The notes under the pieces: generated by a model
Told to the model about the DNA's origin: nothing
Database searches by the model: none
Seen by the model: the letters and a program-made list of their open reading frames with translations, nothing else
Position numbers and translations under genes: made by a program
Shown here: positions 9,408-17,770 of the stretch, in pieces
How the letters are laid out: the number at the start of each line of letters is the position of its first letter
How positions within the stretch are numbered: position 1 is the first letter of the stretch
Source: Pseudobdellovibrionaceae bacterium
Lineage (GTDB): Bacteria; Bdellovibrionota; Bdellovibrionia; Bdellovibrionales; Bdellovibrionaceae
Direction: 5' to 3'
DNA: 64,000 bases
NCBI GenBank assembly: GCA_016719575.1
Contig: JADJYV010000002.1
Coordinates: 310,001 to 374,000, forward strand

Positions 9408-10850
9408 CTAATCCCATCGCTTTAAACGCTCAAAAGGCCGGGCTGTCCATTTTAAGGCGTGTTCAATATGACGAGGGAGAATCTTGGCCTCAAAATCTAA
9501 ATCAGCAAGACTCCTGGCGACTCGAAGCGTCGCTTGATACCTTCGCCGAGAACCTAGGTCCTTGTTCATAACATGCTCAAAATAAAAGCTCTCGACGCCC
9601 TCTTCAATTTCAGCTATTGAACGACGCGAATTAAGAGTATTTCCTCGATTTGTTTTGACCAGCCACTCTCGAGTTTCTTCAAGCTTATTCAAAATATCAG
9701 TTCCGGAAACCATCACAGTCTCCGCCTGCTTTTTTTCTCGGAAAAATAGAGTAATTCAAAACGATCTACCAAGGGACCCGATAATCGATACGAATAACTC
9801 TTGCACTTAAGAAGTGAAAACCGACACGAAGCTCGTCCACCCGGAGTAAAATCTCCGCACGGACACAAGTTCGTCGTGGCCACCACCTGAGCCATCGCTG
9901 GATATTTAACTACCTTGGAGCCTCTTGTAAGACGCAAAGACCCCTCTTCCATTGGCTCCCTTAGGGCTTCTTGCACTTTCGTATCAAATTCTAGCAACTC
10001 ATCCAAAATCAGCACCCCGCGGTGAGCTCTGCTAATCTCTCCCGGCTTCGGCGGCACTCCCCCTCCCACCAACGAAAGCGGCGTGCTCGAATGGTGAGGT
10101 TGAATCACCGGGCGCCAGCGAATCTTCGTAGCTCAGCTCTTTGTTGATTTTTTTGATTTCTAAAATCTCTTCTGGCTTTGGCACCGACAAAAAACTGCCA
10201 AGGGCCTTAGCTATCGTTGTTTTGCCAGACCCCGAAGGCCCTGCGAGTAAAAGCGAATGTCCGCCCAAAGCAACTACAGACAATAGATCAGCCTGTTCCT
10301 GCGGAAACGAAAATAAAAGCCCGTCCGTGGGCCTCTTGATAATAACTTGTTTCATTTCTGGGGGATGCATGCGCGGATAAGGCAGCTCCTTTAACTCTGG
10401 CAAAACACGGCGACTAAAAGGACAACACACCGAACTCAATGAGCCTGTCAGCACCTGTGCGGCCTCATCTCCCTCAAAATCACTGGCAAGATCTTCAGGT
10501 TCAAAAACCTCTCCATTTAACCCGAGTTCGCCGTAAATATAAAAATTTTCATTCAGCATTGGCGCTGGCGCTTGACCGGTCTCCCACAAAATCCCCGATG
10601 CAACAGCAAGCTCTAGGCCTCGCGAGGATTTTTTGAGATGATTCGGACGAATGTTCACAAAAACTTGCTGCGCTCTCGGAAATTCGAAATTTTGGCTACG
10701 GATAGCACTCTTAATTCGGTGAATACTCTCTTTGATAATTTGATCTGGCAAGCCTAGAAACTGTATTGTCGGCAGCCCCGGCAACAAAGTAATTTCAACC
10801 TCAACCGGAACTAAAGAATTATTATCGCGAACAAGTGATTTTAATTTCAT
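9408..10850 (-). CDS. comM: ComM/YifB family Mg-chelatase-like AAA+ protein, two frame breaks
   Basis: ComM is a hexameric helicase that drives branch migration during integration of transforming DNA. The N-terminal fold is recognised by VEVEITLLPGLPTIQFLGLPD and the Walker A by GPSGSGKTTIAKAL near residue 220. After YEDS the frame breaks at about 10119-10122 (one extra base on this strand or two missing) and resumes with RWRPVIQPHHSSTPLSLVGGG, GVLILDELLEF (Walker B) and TTNLCPCGDF (zinc Cys). It breaks again at the T7 run 9730-9736, where one more base joins FSEKK to QAETVMVSGTDIL. The C-terminal ComM domain (SRRRYQATLRVARSLADLD) then runs to 9408. Corrected length is about 480 residues, close to the family norm. 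I chose the ATG at 10850 (MKLKSLV); one at 10868 is also possible. Confidence 0.8.
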
Positions 10851-10953
10851 AGCTAAGAGATTCAGCAAAAGAATTACCGTCCTCTCTTTTCATCTCATTC
10901 GCAAATGGGACCCTTCGTGAGGCTTGCTCGGATTCGAAATACCAATACTCGGA

Positions 10954-11832
10954 TTATTTTTCGATCTCTTTTAAATGTGACAGCGGGTGATGCTCATCAA
11001 TCGTCTTGGCCATCGTTCGCGTTGTCACTGTTGTGTAAATCTGCGTCGTCTGAATACTCGCATGTCCCAACAACATTTGGATAGAGCGCAGATCCGCGCC
11101 GCTCTCGAGCAAGGCCGTCGCGCACGCATGACGGAAGCGATGTGGACTAACAGGTTCCGCATAGCCAGCTTTGGCGGACCAAGCAGCCAGCCATCGCCAC
11201 ACATCCACTCGCGATGGTCTGTGTCCTCGATCGTTGATCAAAACTGCCGGAGTGGGTTCCTTAAGTAACTGTGGACGAACTTCTTGCAGGTAGTGCGTAA
11301 GATGCTTCGTGAGGCTCTCCGTCAATGGGGCCAGGCGCTCCTTGCTGCCCTTGCCAAGAACCTTTATCCAACGATCCGTGGGGTTAAAGTCGCTGACGTT
11401 GAGTCCAATCAGCTCCGTCACGCGCACACCCAAGCCATAAAGAAATAACAATGTCATTTGATTGCGAGCCGTTCGGATGGGATCGCTGCTCTCAGCCGCA
11501 CTGTACAGCTCATCAAACTCTTGGGGAGTAAGAACTTTGGGCAATCCGACTTTGACTTTCGGCGGACGCAACTCTCTGAGCTCTGAACACTTCATCCCCC
11601 GAGTCTCACAAAATCTGAAATAGGTGCGAAGACTGCTAATGACTCTTGCTTGAGAGCGGGTCGAAAGCTTGTGCATTTTCATAAACTCATAAAATCCCGG
11701 AATACTTGACCCCGTTTTTCGGTACGCTACAAAGAGCTCAAGATCGCGACGGTAAGCCATCACCGTGTTTTGCGAACGTCCCCGAACATTTTGCAACTCA
11801 TCGAAAAATTCAATCCAAAGTTCTAATTCCAT
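10954..11832 (-). CDS. xerD: XerC/XerD-type tyrosine recombinase
   Basis: A 292-residue, full-length recombinase that resolves chromosome dimers at dif. The N-terminal SAM-like core-binding domain covers residues 1-85. The catalytic domain has Arg137 (GVRVTEL), Lys161 (GKGSKER), His231 and Arg234 (HRFRH), His257 (LLGHASI) and nucleophile Tyr266 (QIYT). The Xer-like size and composition and the position among housekeeping genes argue for XerC or XerD rather than the island integrase; telling the two apart is not possible here, so the symbol is tentative. An 11-bp hairpin lies upstream between it and the convergent side. Confidence 0.82.
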   Translation of the reverse strand: MELELWIEFFDELQNVRGRSQNTVMAYRRDLELFVAYRKTGSSIPGFYEFMKMHKLSTRSQARVISSLRTYFRFCETRGMKCSELRELRPPKVKVGLPKVLTPQEFDELYSAAESSDPIRTARNQMTLLFLYGLGVRVTELIGLNVSDFNPTDRWIKVLGKGSKERLAPLTESLTKHLTHYLQEVRPQLLKEPTPAVLINDRGHRPSRVDVWRWLAAWSAKAGYAEPVSPHRFRHACATALLESGADLRSIQMLLGHASIQTTQIYTTVTTRTMAKTIDEHHPLSHLKEIEK

Positions 11833-11916
11833 CGGATCATTACAAAAGATTTTATGTTACATTGGCAAGACTCTTTGGGTCACTTTTGCACTGCATCCGA
11901 AGAATTAACAAAATAA

Positions 11917-11943
11917 AAATGGGAGCCTCGCGGGCTCCCATTT
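11917..11943. terminator. strong hairpin terminator, probably serving the lipoprotein genes
   Basis: A perfect 11-bp stem (AAATGGGAGCC with GGCTCCCATTT) around a 5-base loop. Minus-strand transcription from the 11970-13277 lipoprotein genes would meet it just after their last stop, with a short A/T stretch following, so it likely ends that operon and insulates xerD. Confidence 0.7.
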
Positions 11944-11969
11944 CAAAGCGTGTGTAGTAAGGGGAAAGT

Positions 11970-12473
11970 TTAAAAATTCATTTCAAGAGGAACAGAGCAG
12001 GTCGGAAAGGCAATCGTCATTAATCCGGGATGACCAGGAACTGTTTGAATCGCGGCCTGAACATTTCCCAACATAACGTATCCAGAAAAAATTCCAGCTT
12101 GCAAAGTGCCAGCCTGTGTCGCTTGTAACGGAAAAGACCCAGGCATCATTCCGGAGCAAAGGTAAGGCTGAATCACATTCACGACACCGCTGATCGATCC
12201 CATACCGGTGCCAGAGGGATCTCCAGAGACCTGGAACTGTATCTGTAAGTACTGTGAATTGGTCGTAGCACCGCCGTACAAGGGGACTCCACCGACAACT
12301 CCACCAGGTCCACAACCAGGAACAGTACAACCACCTGGATACATTGGAGGCACAGGAGCCGGAACACCCGTATTGCCAGAACTGCTTTTCTGACAGGCCG
12401 TCGTGAACAGAGTCATCACAGCCAGGAGTCCTATCAAACTCCCTTTTATTTTCTTCATCGTTAATGCTTTCAT
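11970..12473 (-). CDS. predicted lipoprotein, Gly/Pro-rich
   Basis: A 167-residue predicted lipoprotein. From the ATG at 12473 (preceded by GAGGTG) a signal peptide MKKIKGSLIGLLAVMTLF leads to the lipobox TTAC, so the mature protein starts at the Cys and would be anchored in the outer membrane. A Gly/Pro/Cys-rich linker (PPMYPGGCTVPGCGPGG) follows, then a beta-rich domain with YLQIQFQVSGD and two further Cys. No family recognised. It lies 25 bases after the next lipoprotein gene, which suggests one operon and perhaps one complex. Confidence 0.65.
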   Translation of the reverse strand: MKALTMKKIKGSLIGLLAVMTLFTTACQKSSSGNTGVPAPVPPMYPGGCTVPGCGPGGVVGGVPLYGGATTNSQYLQIQFQVSGDPSGTGMGSISGVVNVIQPYLCSGMMPGSFPLQATQAGTLQAGIFSGYVMLGNVQAAIQTVPGHPGLMTIAFPTCSVPLEMNF

Positions 12474-12497
12474 ACACACCTCGCTTAAATTCATAAA

Positions 12498-13277
12498 TTA
12501 CTGATTAAATGCTTTTGATCTTGAAAGTCCTGTAAATGTACCCAGCCTCTGATATCCATCTGATGGATAAGGAGTCGACTTAGCCAATGTTGACACCGTT
12601 GAAGTTCCGCACTGGTAAGCTCCGCGATAGATAAACCAGCAAAAACGCATCATCCCTTGAGTTGGAAATGCCGTCGCAAAGTTTTTATACCAAATAGAAC
12701 CGTTCACTGTCGTTGAACCCTGGCCGTCACCTAGATTTGGACCTAGCTCATCAATCGAAAGAACGACGGCACCAACCGAGTCCTGAAAGTATCCAGAGAA
12801 ATAGGTGTTGTTGTTAAACCAAGTATTGTACTGAGCCTCATAAAGCCCCGTGTCTTTGGCTGTATTATAGCTGTCGTAATCTTTATTTACGCCTGTACCA
12901 GCTACAAAATACCCTTCGTAATGGCGACCAGCATCGTCATATGCCAGCTTAACTTGACCGCCAAAATGACCGCCACCGACATCATAGACATTCACATTCA
13001 ATTTTATGTTCGTAGGATTATTTAAAGGATGAGTAGCTACATAGGCATTCATCACATCAAGCGAATCGATCTTAAAATCAACAGTTGCGCCATAAGACCA
13101 ATTATCACCGGCAGATCCAGCTCCCTGGCCTGGGGGCGCCTGAACAGGAAACGTCGGATTAACAACCCCCGCAGTCGTCTCTGCCGCCGGGCTGTCGCCT
13201 GTCTTGAACTCCTTAGCACAACCACTGGTCACTAAAACCAAGGTTGCTAAGTTTAAGATCAGTTTAGACTGTTTCAT
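12498..13277 (-). CDS. predicted lipoprotein of unknown function
   Basis: A 259-residue protein with signal peptide MKQSKLILNLATLVLVTSGC (lipobox Cys20). The mature part is rich in Asn, Tyr, Gly and Asp, with motifs such as FKIDSLDVMNAYVATHP and YRGAYQCGTSTV, and looks like a secreted beta-rich fold. No catalytic motif is visible. It is the first gene of a two-lipoprotein operon ending at the 11917 hairpin. The start has a GAGAGGCG ribosome-binding region upstream. Confidence 0.65.
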   Translation of the reverse strand: MKQSKLILNLATLVLVTSGCAKEFKTGDSPAAETTAGVVNPTFPVQAPPGQGAGSAGDNWSYGATVDFKIDSLDVMNAYVATHPLNNPTNIKLNVNVYDVGGGHFGGQVKLAYDDAGRHYEGYFVAGTGVNKDYDSYNTAKDTGLYEAQYNTWFNNNTYFSGYFQDSVGAVVLSIDELGPNLGDGQGSTTVNGSIWYKNFATAFPTQGMMRFCWFIYRGAYQCGTSTVSTLAKSTPYPSDGYQRLGTFTGLSRSKAFNQ

Positions 13278-13567
13278 ATACGCCTCTCATTGTTAGGGTC
13301 CCCCCTTTTGATGGAGAACCTCTTAACAAAGGCTGATGCGAGTCCTGTGCCGTTCAAGAAGCCGCCAAATTTATAAACTAACTACTTGCTTTTACTATTC
13401 TTTTTTGAGAAGACTCAGTTTGATACAGAGGGTTTCATACCCAATTTAAGTGCCATCATCCTTTTTTTGTCACCGAGGAGTAAAAAAAAAGGACACTTTT
13501 TTAAAATTTCTCTTTAGTTCTCAAAAAAAGATACCGATCGGCAGACCATCTAAATAGGAGATTTAAA
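13278..13567. promoter_or_regulatory. 290-base gap upstream of the lipoprotein operon
   Basis: No long gene. The minus-strand lipoprotein promoter and the plus-strand promoter for the 25-residue peptide must lie here. It contains two homopolymer-rich stretches around 13470-13515 (runs of T and A) but no clear -35/-10 pair that I would call. Confidence 0.3.
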
Positions 13568-13645
13568 ATGCAAAACAGAGCCTTCAATATCATAGTTATC
13601 AGCGCCGTCGCAGTTTTCGCTGCTCGTGTATTTTTAAATTTCTAA
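13568..13645 (+). CDS. candidate 25-residue membrane peptide
   Basis: A short frame starting MQNRAFNIIVISAVAVF and ending AARVFLNF is a single hydrophobic helix with a basic N-terminus. TAGGAGA sits 7 bases before the ATG, a good ribosome-binding site. The stop overlaps the convergent spoIID stop by four bases. Such small membrane peptides are often real but are skipped by gene callers. It is supported only by its ribosome-binding site and composition. Confidence 0.4.
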   Translation: MQNRAFNIIVISAVAVFAARVFLNF

Positions 13646-14745
13646 AGAGAGTCTCGTTTTAAGACGGCCAAAGGGTAATAGTGTTTCAGTATTCTTTGGT
13701 AAGACAAGCCCTTCTGCCCCAGATATTTACTTCCCCACTGGCACAGCCCAGCTCCATGACCAAATCCCTGACCCACAAATTGAATTTGCCCCTGATTTTC
13801 AAAAACTTCAAATTGCGTGCTTTTTAAATCCATAAAGCCAACAAGCTTTCTAAAATCGTTGCTTCGAATGTCGCCGACAAATGATTTTAAAAGGTCTTGC
13901 AACTTTTGTTTTGTCATTGTCAAAGACCAGCGCCCTCGCGGATTACTCGCACAAAATGAATCAACAGAAGTCCCCACATCATGTTCTCTCTCTTGATTCC
14001 ACACCGAACTGGGTAGCACCGTTTTACCGCCACAGTCTGAATGATAAAAGGCCTTGAGCGTTTGCCCCTTTGAGTTTAATAGCGTGATTCCCTCTGTCTC
14101 TCTCTGGGCTTGCCTCGCCTTTACCAAATACGCTTGATTGATTCCTTGTGGCTTTTTGTAAACCTGATCAAGAACCGAGGACTCAACATCATAGGGGCGA
14201 CTTTGACGTCCGTTTATGACCGCTTGAGTGTAAGATCGAATCGCCACAGCTTGGGCCTTCAGTGTTTCAATTGGCCAACCGAGGGGCATCTCGCTCGTTA
14301 AAACTGAAAACACGTACTCCTCTAAAGGCAAAACCCCGATGAGATCTACGCTTCCGGATAGATTTTCCCTAAAGAAAATTTTATCTGGCAAAGTTGTCGC
14401 CCCCTGCTGCAACTCTTGACCTTGAATCATCAGGGCCGGCTGAGAGCTCAAAAGAGTTCTCGTTGTCGGCAAATTGTTACGTGAGACCTGCCAATACGAT
14501 TTCGCTGCAACTAACACTCTTTGAATTTCAACTTGAACACTTTGATTTTCTTTTAAGGAGACTGACCGAAATTTTCTTTCGATTCCAATGAATTGAATAT
14601 TTTCACCGGACAATTTAAACTTTGCCGGAAGACTTTTGATCCGAACCCGGACGAAAGACTCCGAATGCACCAAAGCTTTCGCCTGCGAAAACGAAGCTAA
14701 AAGGATAAAGAAAAATGACAGGGCACACGCAATCCATTGCAACAC
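13642..14745 (-). CDS. spoIID: SpoIID/LytB-domain secreted protein
   Basis: A 367-residue exported protein of the SpoIID family; in sporulating bacteria SpoIID is a lytic transglycosylase acting on denuded peptidoglycan, and relatives in non-sporulating Gram-negatives are thought to remodel the wall. A signal peptide (residues 1-24, ending FSQAKA) precedes the SpoIID core: VLPLEEYVFSVLTSEMP near 135-150, LKAQAVAIRSYTQAVI near 165, FYHSDCGGKT near 230 and GQGFGHGAGLCQWGSKYL near 330. All family hallmark stretches are present. Its role here, self-wall or prey-wall remodelling, cannot be told from sequence. Confidence 0.82.
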   Translation of the reverse strand: MLQWIACALSFFFILLASFSQAKALVHSESFVRVRIKSLPAKFKLSGENIQFIGIERKFRSVSLKENQSVQVEIQRVLVAAKSYWQVSRNNLPTTRTLLSSQPALMIQGQELQQGATTLPDKIFFRENLSGSVDLIGVLPLEEYVFSVLTSEMPLGWPIETLKAQAVAIRSYTQAVINGRQSRPYDVESSVLDQVYKKPQGINQAYLVKARQAQRETEGITLLNSKGQTLKAFYHSDCGGKTVLPSSVWNQEREHDVGTSVDSFCASNPRGRWSLTMTKQKLQDLLKSFVGDIRSNDFRKLVGFMDLKSTQFEVFENQGQIQFVGQGFGHGAGLCQWGSKYLGQKGLSYQRILKHYYPLAVLKRDSL

Positions 14746-14836
14746 GGAAACTCCACCATGAGTTTTTTCTAATTACAAAACTCCAGGGGACATTTGACCA
14801 GGTATTTCTGTGGCAGAACTAGACTAAGAAAGGGTT

Positions 14837-15328
14837 TTATAGCGTTCCGAGCTCTTTCATCACCTTTTGCAGGTCGGCCCAGACCACCTTTTTAGCAGCG
14901 GGGTTCTGCAAGAGGTAAGAAGGACTAAAAGTTTCAAGATATTTTTGTACACCGAGGTTTTTAATCACTCCGCTTGCCCCCGGCTTAGCCGAAAAAACCA
15001 CAACAAATGACGAGGGTCGTACTGCTGCCATTGATGAAACCAAAGCCACCACATCGATGTCCCCGTCGACTTCGTGCTCATAAATAAGATGTTTTTTACC
15101 ACCAAGGCGCATCGCCTGGATCATTTTATCCAAAAGCTCTTTTGATTCTTGGACAGAAATCCCCTGATCCTGCGACTCCTTAATGTGAATAAAGAGCAAG
15201 TCACAGAACTCTGGCGTGGTCACTGCCGAAAGTGAATCTCGAATCGCAGTAGATTTAACACCACGAACCCCAAGTACATTTTTCACATACGAAAAATAAT
15301 TAGTAACGCTCTCTTCAACTTTCATCAC
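14837..15328 (-). CDS. unknown protein whose C-terminus resembles uracil-DNA glycosylase family 4
   Basis: A soluble 163-residue protein. The last 40 residues (YLETFSPSYLLQNPAAKKVVWADL, then QKVMKEL, beginning near residue 130) look like the end of family 4 or related uracil-DNA glycosylases, where a catalytic HPS-type motif precedes a L-x-NP-x-x-K-x-x-VW helix. Here the His is replaced (FSPS). The usual N-terminal Fe-S cysteines and the GEAPG motif are absent, so activity as a glycosylase is doubtful. It stands alone, and two ATG codons at the start make the first residue uncertain by one. Confidence 0.5.
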   Translation of the reverse strand: MMKVEESVTNYFSYVKNVLGVRGVKSTAIRDSLSAVTTPEFCDLLFIHIKESQDQGISVQESKELLDKMIQAMRLGGKKHLIYEHEVDGDIDVVALVSSMAAVRPSSFVVVFSAKPGASGVIKNLGVQKYLETFSPSYLLQNPAAKKVVWADLQKVMKELGTL

Positions 15329-15537
15329 CCTAAGCTACTGAGAGACTCGACCAATAGCCAGAGGTCTTGCGACGCGCCATGATCCCCTGGTCATTTTTAA
15401 CCTGGAACTAGACGAAAAATGTCTCAAGTTAAGCCACTAAGGGACCGATAGGGTTCATGAGTGACGGCGATGCCAGATGAACAGGATGTTCTGAGGAGAT
15501 CGCCTGATCGAAATTCCACTTTTGCCAGGAGGGCTTT

Positions 15538-15744
15538 ATGGAAATTCTACGCTTCAACATATTACCTGAACAAGAAATAAAACGACGCGAAAAGGTCAAA
15601 TATGCCCTTAATCATTGCGTCGTTTGCCACGGAAAGCTCGAGTTTTCTTACTTTGACACCCTTGAGGACTCAAAGGTAGAGGAAGTTGCTCATTGCAAAG
15701 ATTGCGGCAGAAAGGCCCTCAATCAAATTCATCACATCCATTAA
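15538..15744 (+). CDS. small zinc-ribbon protein (68 aa)
   Basis: A good ribosome-binding site (CAGGAGG, 8 bases before the ATG) starts a 68-residue basic protein with two CXXC knuckles, HCVVCHGKL and HCKDCGRKAL, 28 residues apart, and a His-rich tail (QIHHIH). This is the layout of a small zinc-binding adaptor. No function is known to me. It ends four bases before the convergent outer-membrane protein gene. Confidence 0.65.
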   Translation: MEILRFNILPEQEIKRREKVKYALNHCVVCHGKLEFSYFDTLEDSKVEEVAHCKDCGRKALNQIHHIH

Positions 15745-15747
15745 TTT

Positions 15748-16203
15748 TTAAAAGCGAATTCTGGCGCCCACACCAAAGTCAATATCCGCGTCAACAGAAG
15801 GAGCGACTTCGAGAACTAGCGCCAGCTCCCCAAAGATTTCGACATTTGGATTAAAGAAATCATAATTAAGCCCCAAAGAACCACGGGGACCAAGTGCGAC
15901 TACAGACTTTTTTGTGTCATCATAACTGATAATTCTTCCGCCAATTCCATAATACATATTGATCGGCCCTCCTCCGCTGGTGTGCCAACTCCTCGCTCTG
16001 TCTCGAAGATAGTCTGCATGAAATTGCATGCCATGATGTTTGCCACCTGAATACGCAAAGGCCCCATCAAGTGAATGACTCTCATCCATCTTCATTTTTA
16101 CAGATAAACCAGAAGGATCACCTAAGATCACCCCCAAACCAAAGTCTTCCGCAAAAGCAACAGATGACAGCAGACTCAAAGTAATCACCAACAGAAATTT
16201 CAC
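15748..16203 (-). CDS. small outer-membrane beta-barrel-like protein
   Basis: A signal peptide (MKFLLVITLSLLSSVAFA, cut before EDFG) is followed by about 130 residues of alternating hydrophobic strands with many Gly and aromatic residues, and it ends with GVGARIRF, a terminal Phe as expected for BAM-dependent barrel proteins. Length suits a small barrel. It lies 10 bases after murJ on the same strand and is probably the last gene of the gltX-uvr-murJ unit. Confidence 0.6.
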   Translation of the reverse strand: MKFLLVITLSLLSSVAFAEDFGLGVILGDPSGLSVKMKMDESHSLDGAFAYSGGKHHGMQFHADYLRDRARSWHTSGGGPINMYYGIGGRIISYDDTKKSVVALGPRGSLGLNYDFFNPNVEIFGELALVLEVAPSVDADIDFGVGARIRF

Positions 16204-16213
16204 TGAAAACCTC

Positions 16214-17770
16214 CTAAAAAATACGTCGCAACTTTTTGATCATCGCTTGAGATTGTTCAATTTTGCAAGCAGCTCCCAAGAAAAAATACAATGCGCCGTA
16301 AATGACCAAGACGACTCCGGATCGAACAATTACGAGCCCATCTTCCTTCAAAAGACTCTTTACTCCTAAAGCGACGGCGGCACTTGTCAAGGCACAAAAC
16401 CAAAGCATAGAGTGAGATTTCATGTATAACCCAGTCGCACCCACTCGAATATTAAAAGCTCTCCGGAGCATTATAAATTCAATCCAACCAGCAATACCAC
16501 CCGCAACAGCCAGGTTCATAGTCCCCCATTTTGTATCAATTCCCAGCCATTCAGGAAAATAAAAAGCGCCCAAGATACCGAAACCTGTTGCGCAAAGAAC
16601 TCTTACAATTGCAAATCTGAGGGGAGTCCTTGTATCTCGCAATGAAAAAAATGCGGAAGAATAGAGACGTCCCAAAGTGCTGGGCAATAATCCTATCGTT
16701 GCCCCAGAAAGCACGGACCAAACATAGAGAGTATTGGCCTTGTCAAACTGCCCGGTCTGAAAAATCGCTGCCACAATCAAGTCTCCAAAAAACAAAAATC
16801 CGATCACTGACGGCACAATAAAAAATGCAACCTGAGCAAGTCCCCTGTCCAGCCTTTGCCTTAAATACAAATATACCTCCTGCTCTGTCCCCTTAGCTTG
16901 AGACATGGCCGGAAGTTCCGCTACTGACACGCTCATGCCGAACAAACTCACCGGAAGCAAATACAGAGTTTGGGCATAAGCCAAGGCCGAAACCGCGCCC
17001 GTTGGCAAAAGACTTGCGAGAATATTATCAATATAAGCACTGATTTGAACAACACCGCGTGAGATAACGACGGGAACAAAATTTCGGACCACAGTCTTAA
17101 CGGCCTTCAATTTTGTATCCAAGCTGGGCTTGATCTTTTTTGCCAATTTTAAAGCGAAAGGCAATTGTATCATAAATTGCAAAAAGCTACCAACAACCAA
17201 GCCATAGGAAGCCGTCATCGCCAACTCAGACTGCCCTTGATAATTTCCACCAATTAGAAGAGCCCCAATTATCGAAAAATTCCAGACAACTGGGGCCACA
17301 TAAGATAAAAAAAACTTTTTATGAGAATTCAAAACTCCTAGACACCAAGCAGACATTACTAAAAATCCAGTGCCCGGAAATAAAATTTGCACAATGCGGA
17401 TTGTTAATTCTCTTTTTTCGCCAGAAAATCCCGGTGCTATTAATGGGATTAAAATCGGAGTAAAAAAAACTCCAGCAACAACAAGGACCGAGGTCACCAC
17501 AAATAGCAAACTTGCGACCACCGAAGCCACTTTTGCAGCCTCCTCATCGTGCTTCTCGGCAAGGAGTTTTGCATAAACCGGAATAAAACTCGCTGAAAGC
17601 ACGCCCTCACCAAACAAGTTTTGTAAAAAGTTTGGAATCTTAAGCGCCGCTTTGAAGGCATCCCCAGCGTCTGAATTACCAAAATAGTGGGCAAACACAC
17701 GCTCTCGAACAAGACCCGTTATCCGGCTTAAAAAAATACCTAGTCCCACTAAAAAGGCGTGCTTCTTCAT
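16214..17770 (-). CDS. murJ: lipid II flippase MurJ (MviN)
   Basis: MurJ flips the peptidoglycan precursor lipid II across the inner membrane and is essential in most bacteria. The 518-residue protein has the expected length and about 14 hydrophobic segments. The N-terminus carries the family signature SRITGLVRERVFAHYFG (residues 15-31) with the conserved Arg residues, then DAFKAALKIPNFLQNLFGEG. Its start overlaps the uvrC stop by 4 bases (ATGA), which suggests translational coupling. Confidence 0.92.
   Translation of the reverse strand: MKKHAFLVGLGIFLSRITGLVRERVFAHYFGNSDAGDAFKAALKIPNFLQNLFGEGVLSASFIPVYAKLLAEKHDEEAAKVASVVASLLFVVTSVLVVAGVFFTPILIPLIAPGFSGEKRELTIRIVQILFPGTGFLVMSAWCLGVLNSHKKFFLSYVAPVVWNFSIIGALLIGGNYQGQSELAMTASYGLVVGSFLQFMIQLPFALKLAKKIKPSLDTKLKAVKTVVRNFVPVVISRGVVQISAYIDNILASLLPTGAVSALAYAQTLYLLPVSLFGMSVSVAELPAMSQAKGTEQEVYLYLRQRLDRGLAQVAFFIVPSVIGFLFFGDLIVAAIFQTGQFDKANTLYVWSVLSGATIGLLPSTLGRLYSSAFFSLRDTRTPLRFAIVRVLCATGFGILGAFYFPEWLGIDTKWGTMNLAVAGGIAGWIEFIMLRRAFNIRVGATGLYMKSHSMLWFCALTSAAVALGVKSLLKEDGLVIVRSGVVLVIYGALYFFLGAACKIEQSQAMIKKLRRIF

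Noticed and set aside
9721..10122. comM as a set of three separate genes
   Set aside because: The pieces are in-order segments of one ComM protein and rejoin with single-base changes, so they are one gene with breaks.
10954..11832. Island integrase
   Set aside because: This recombinase looks like housekeeping XerC/D in length and motifs and lies on the other side of the tRNA, so it is not assigned to the island.
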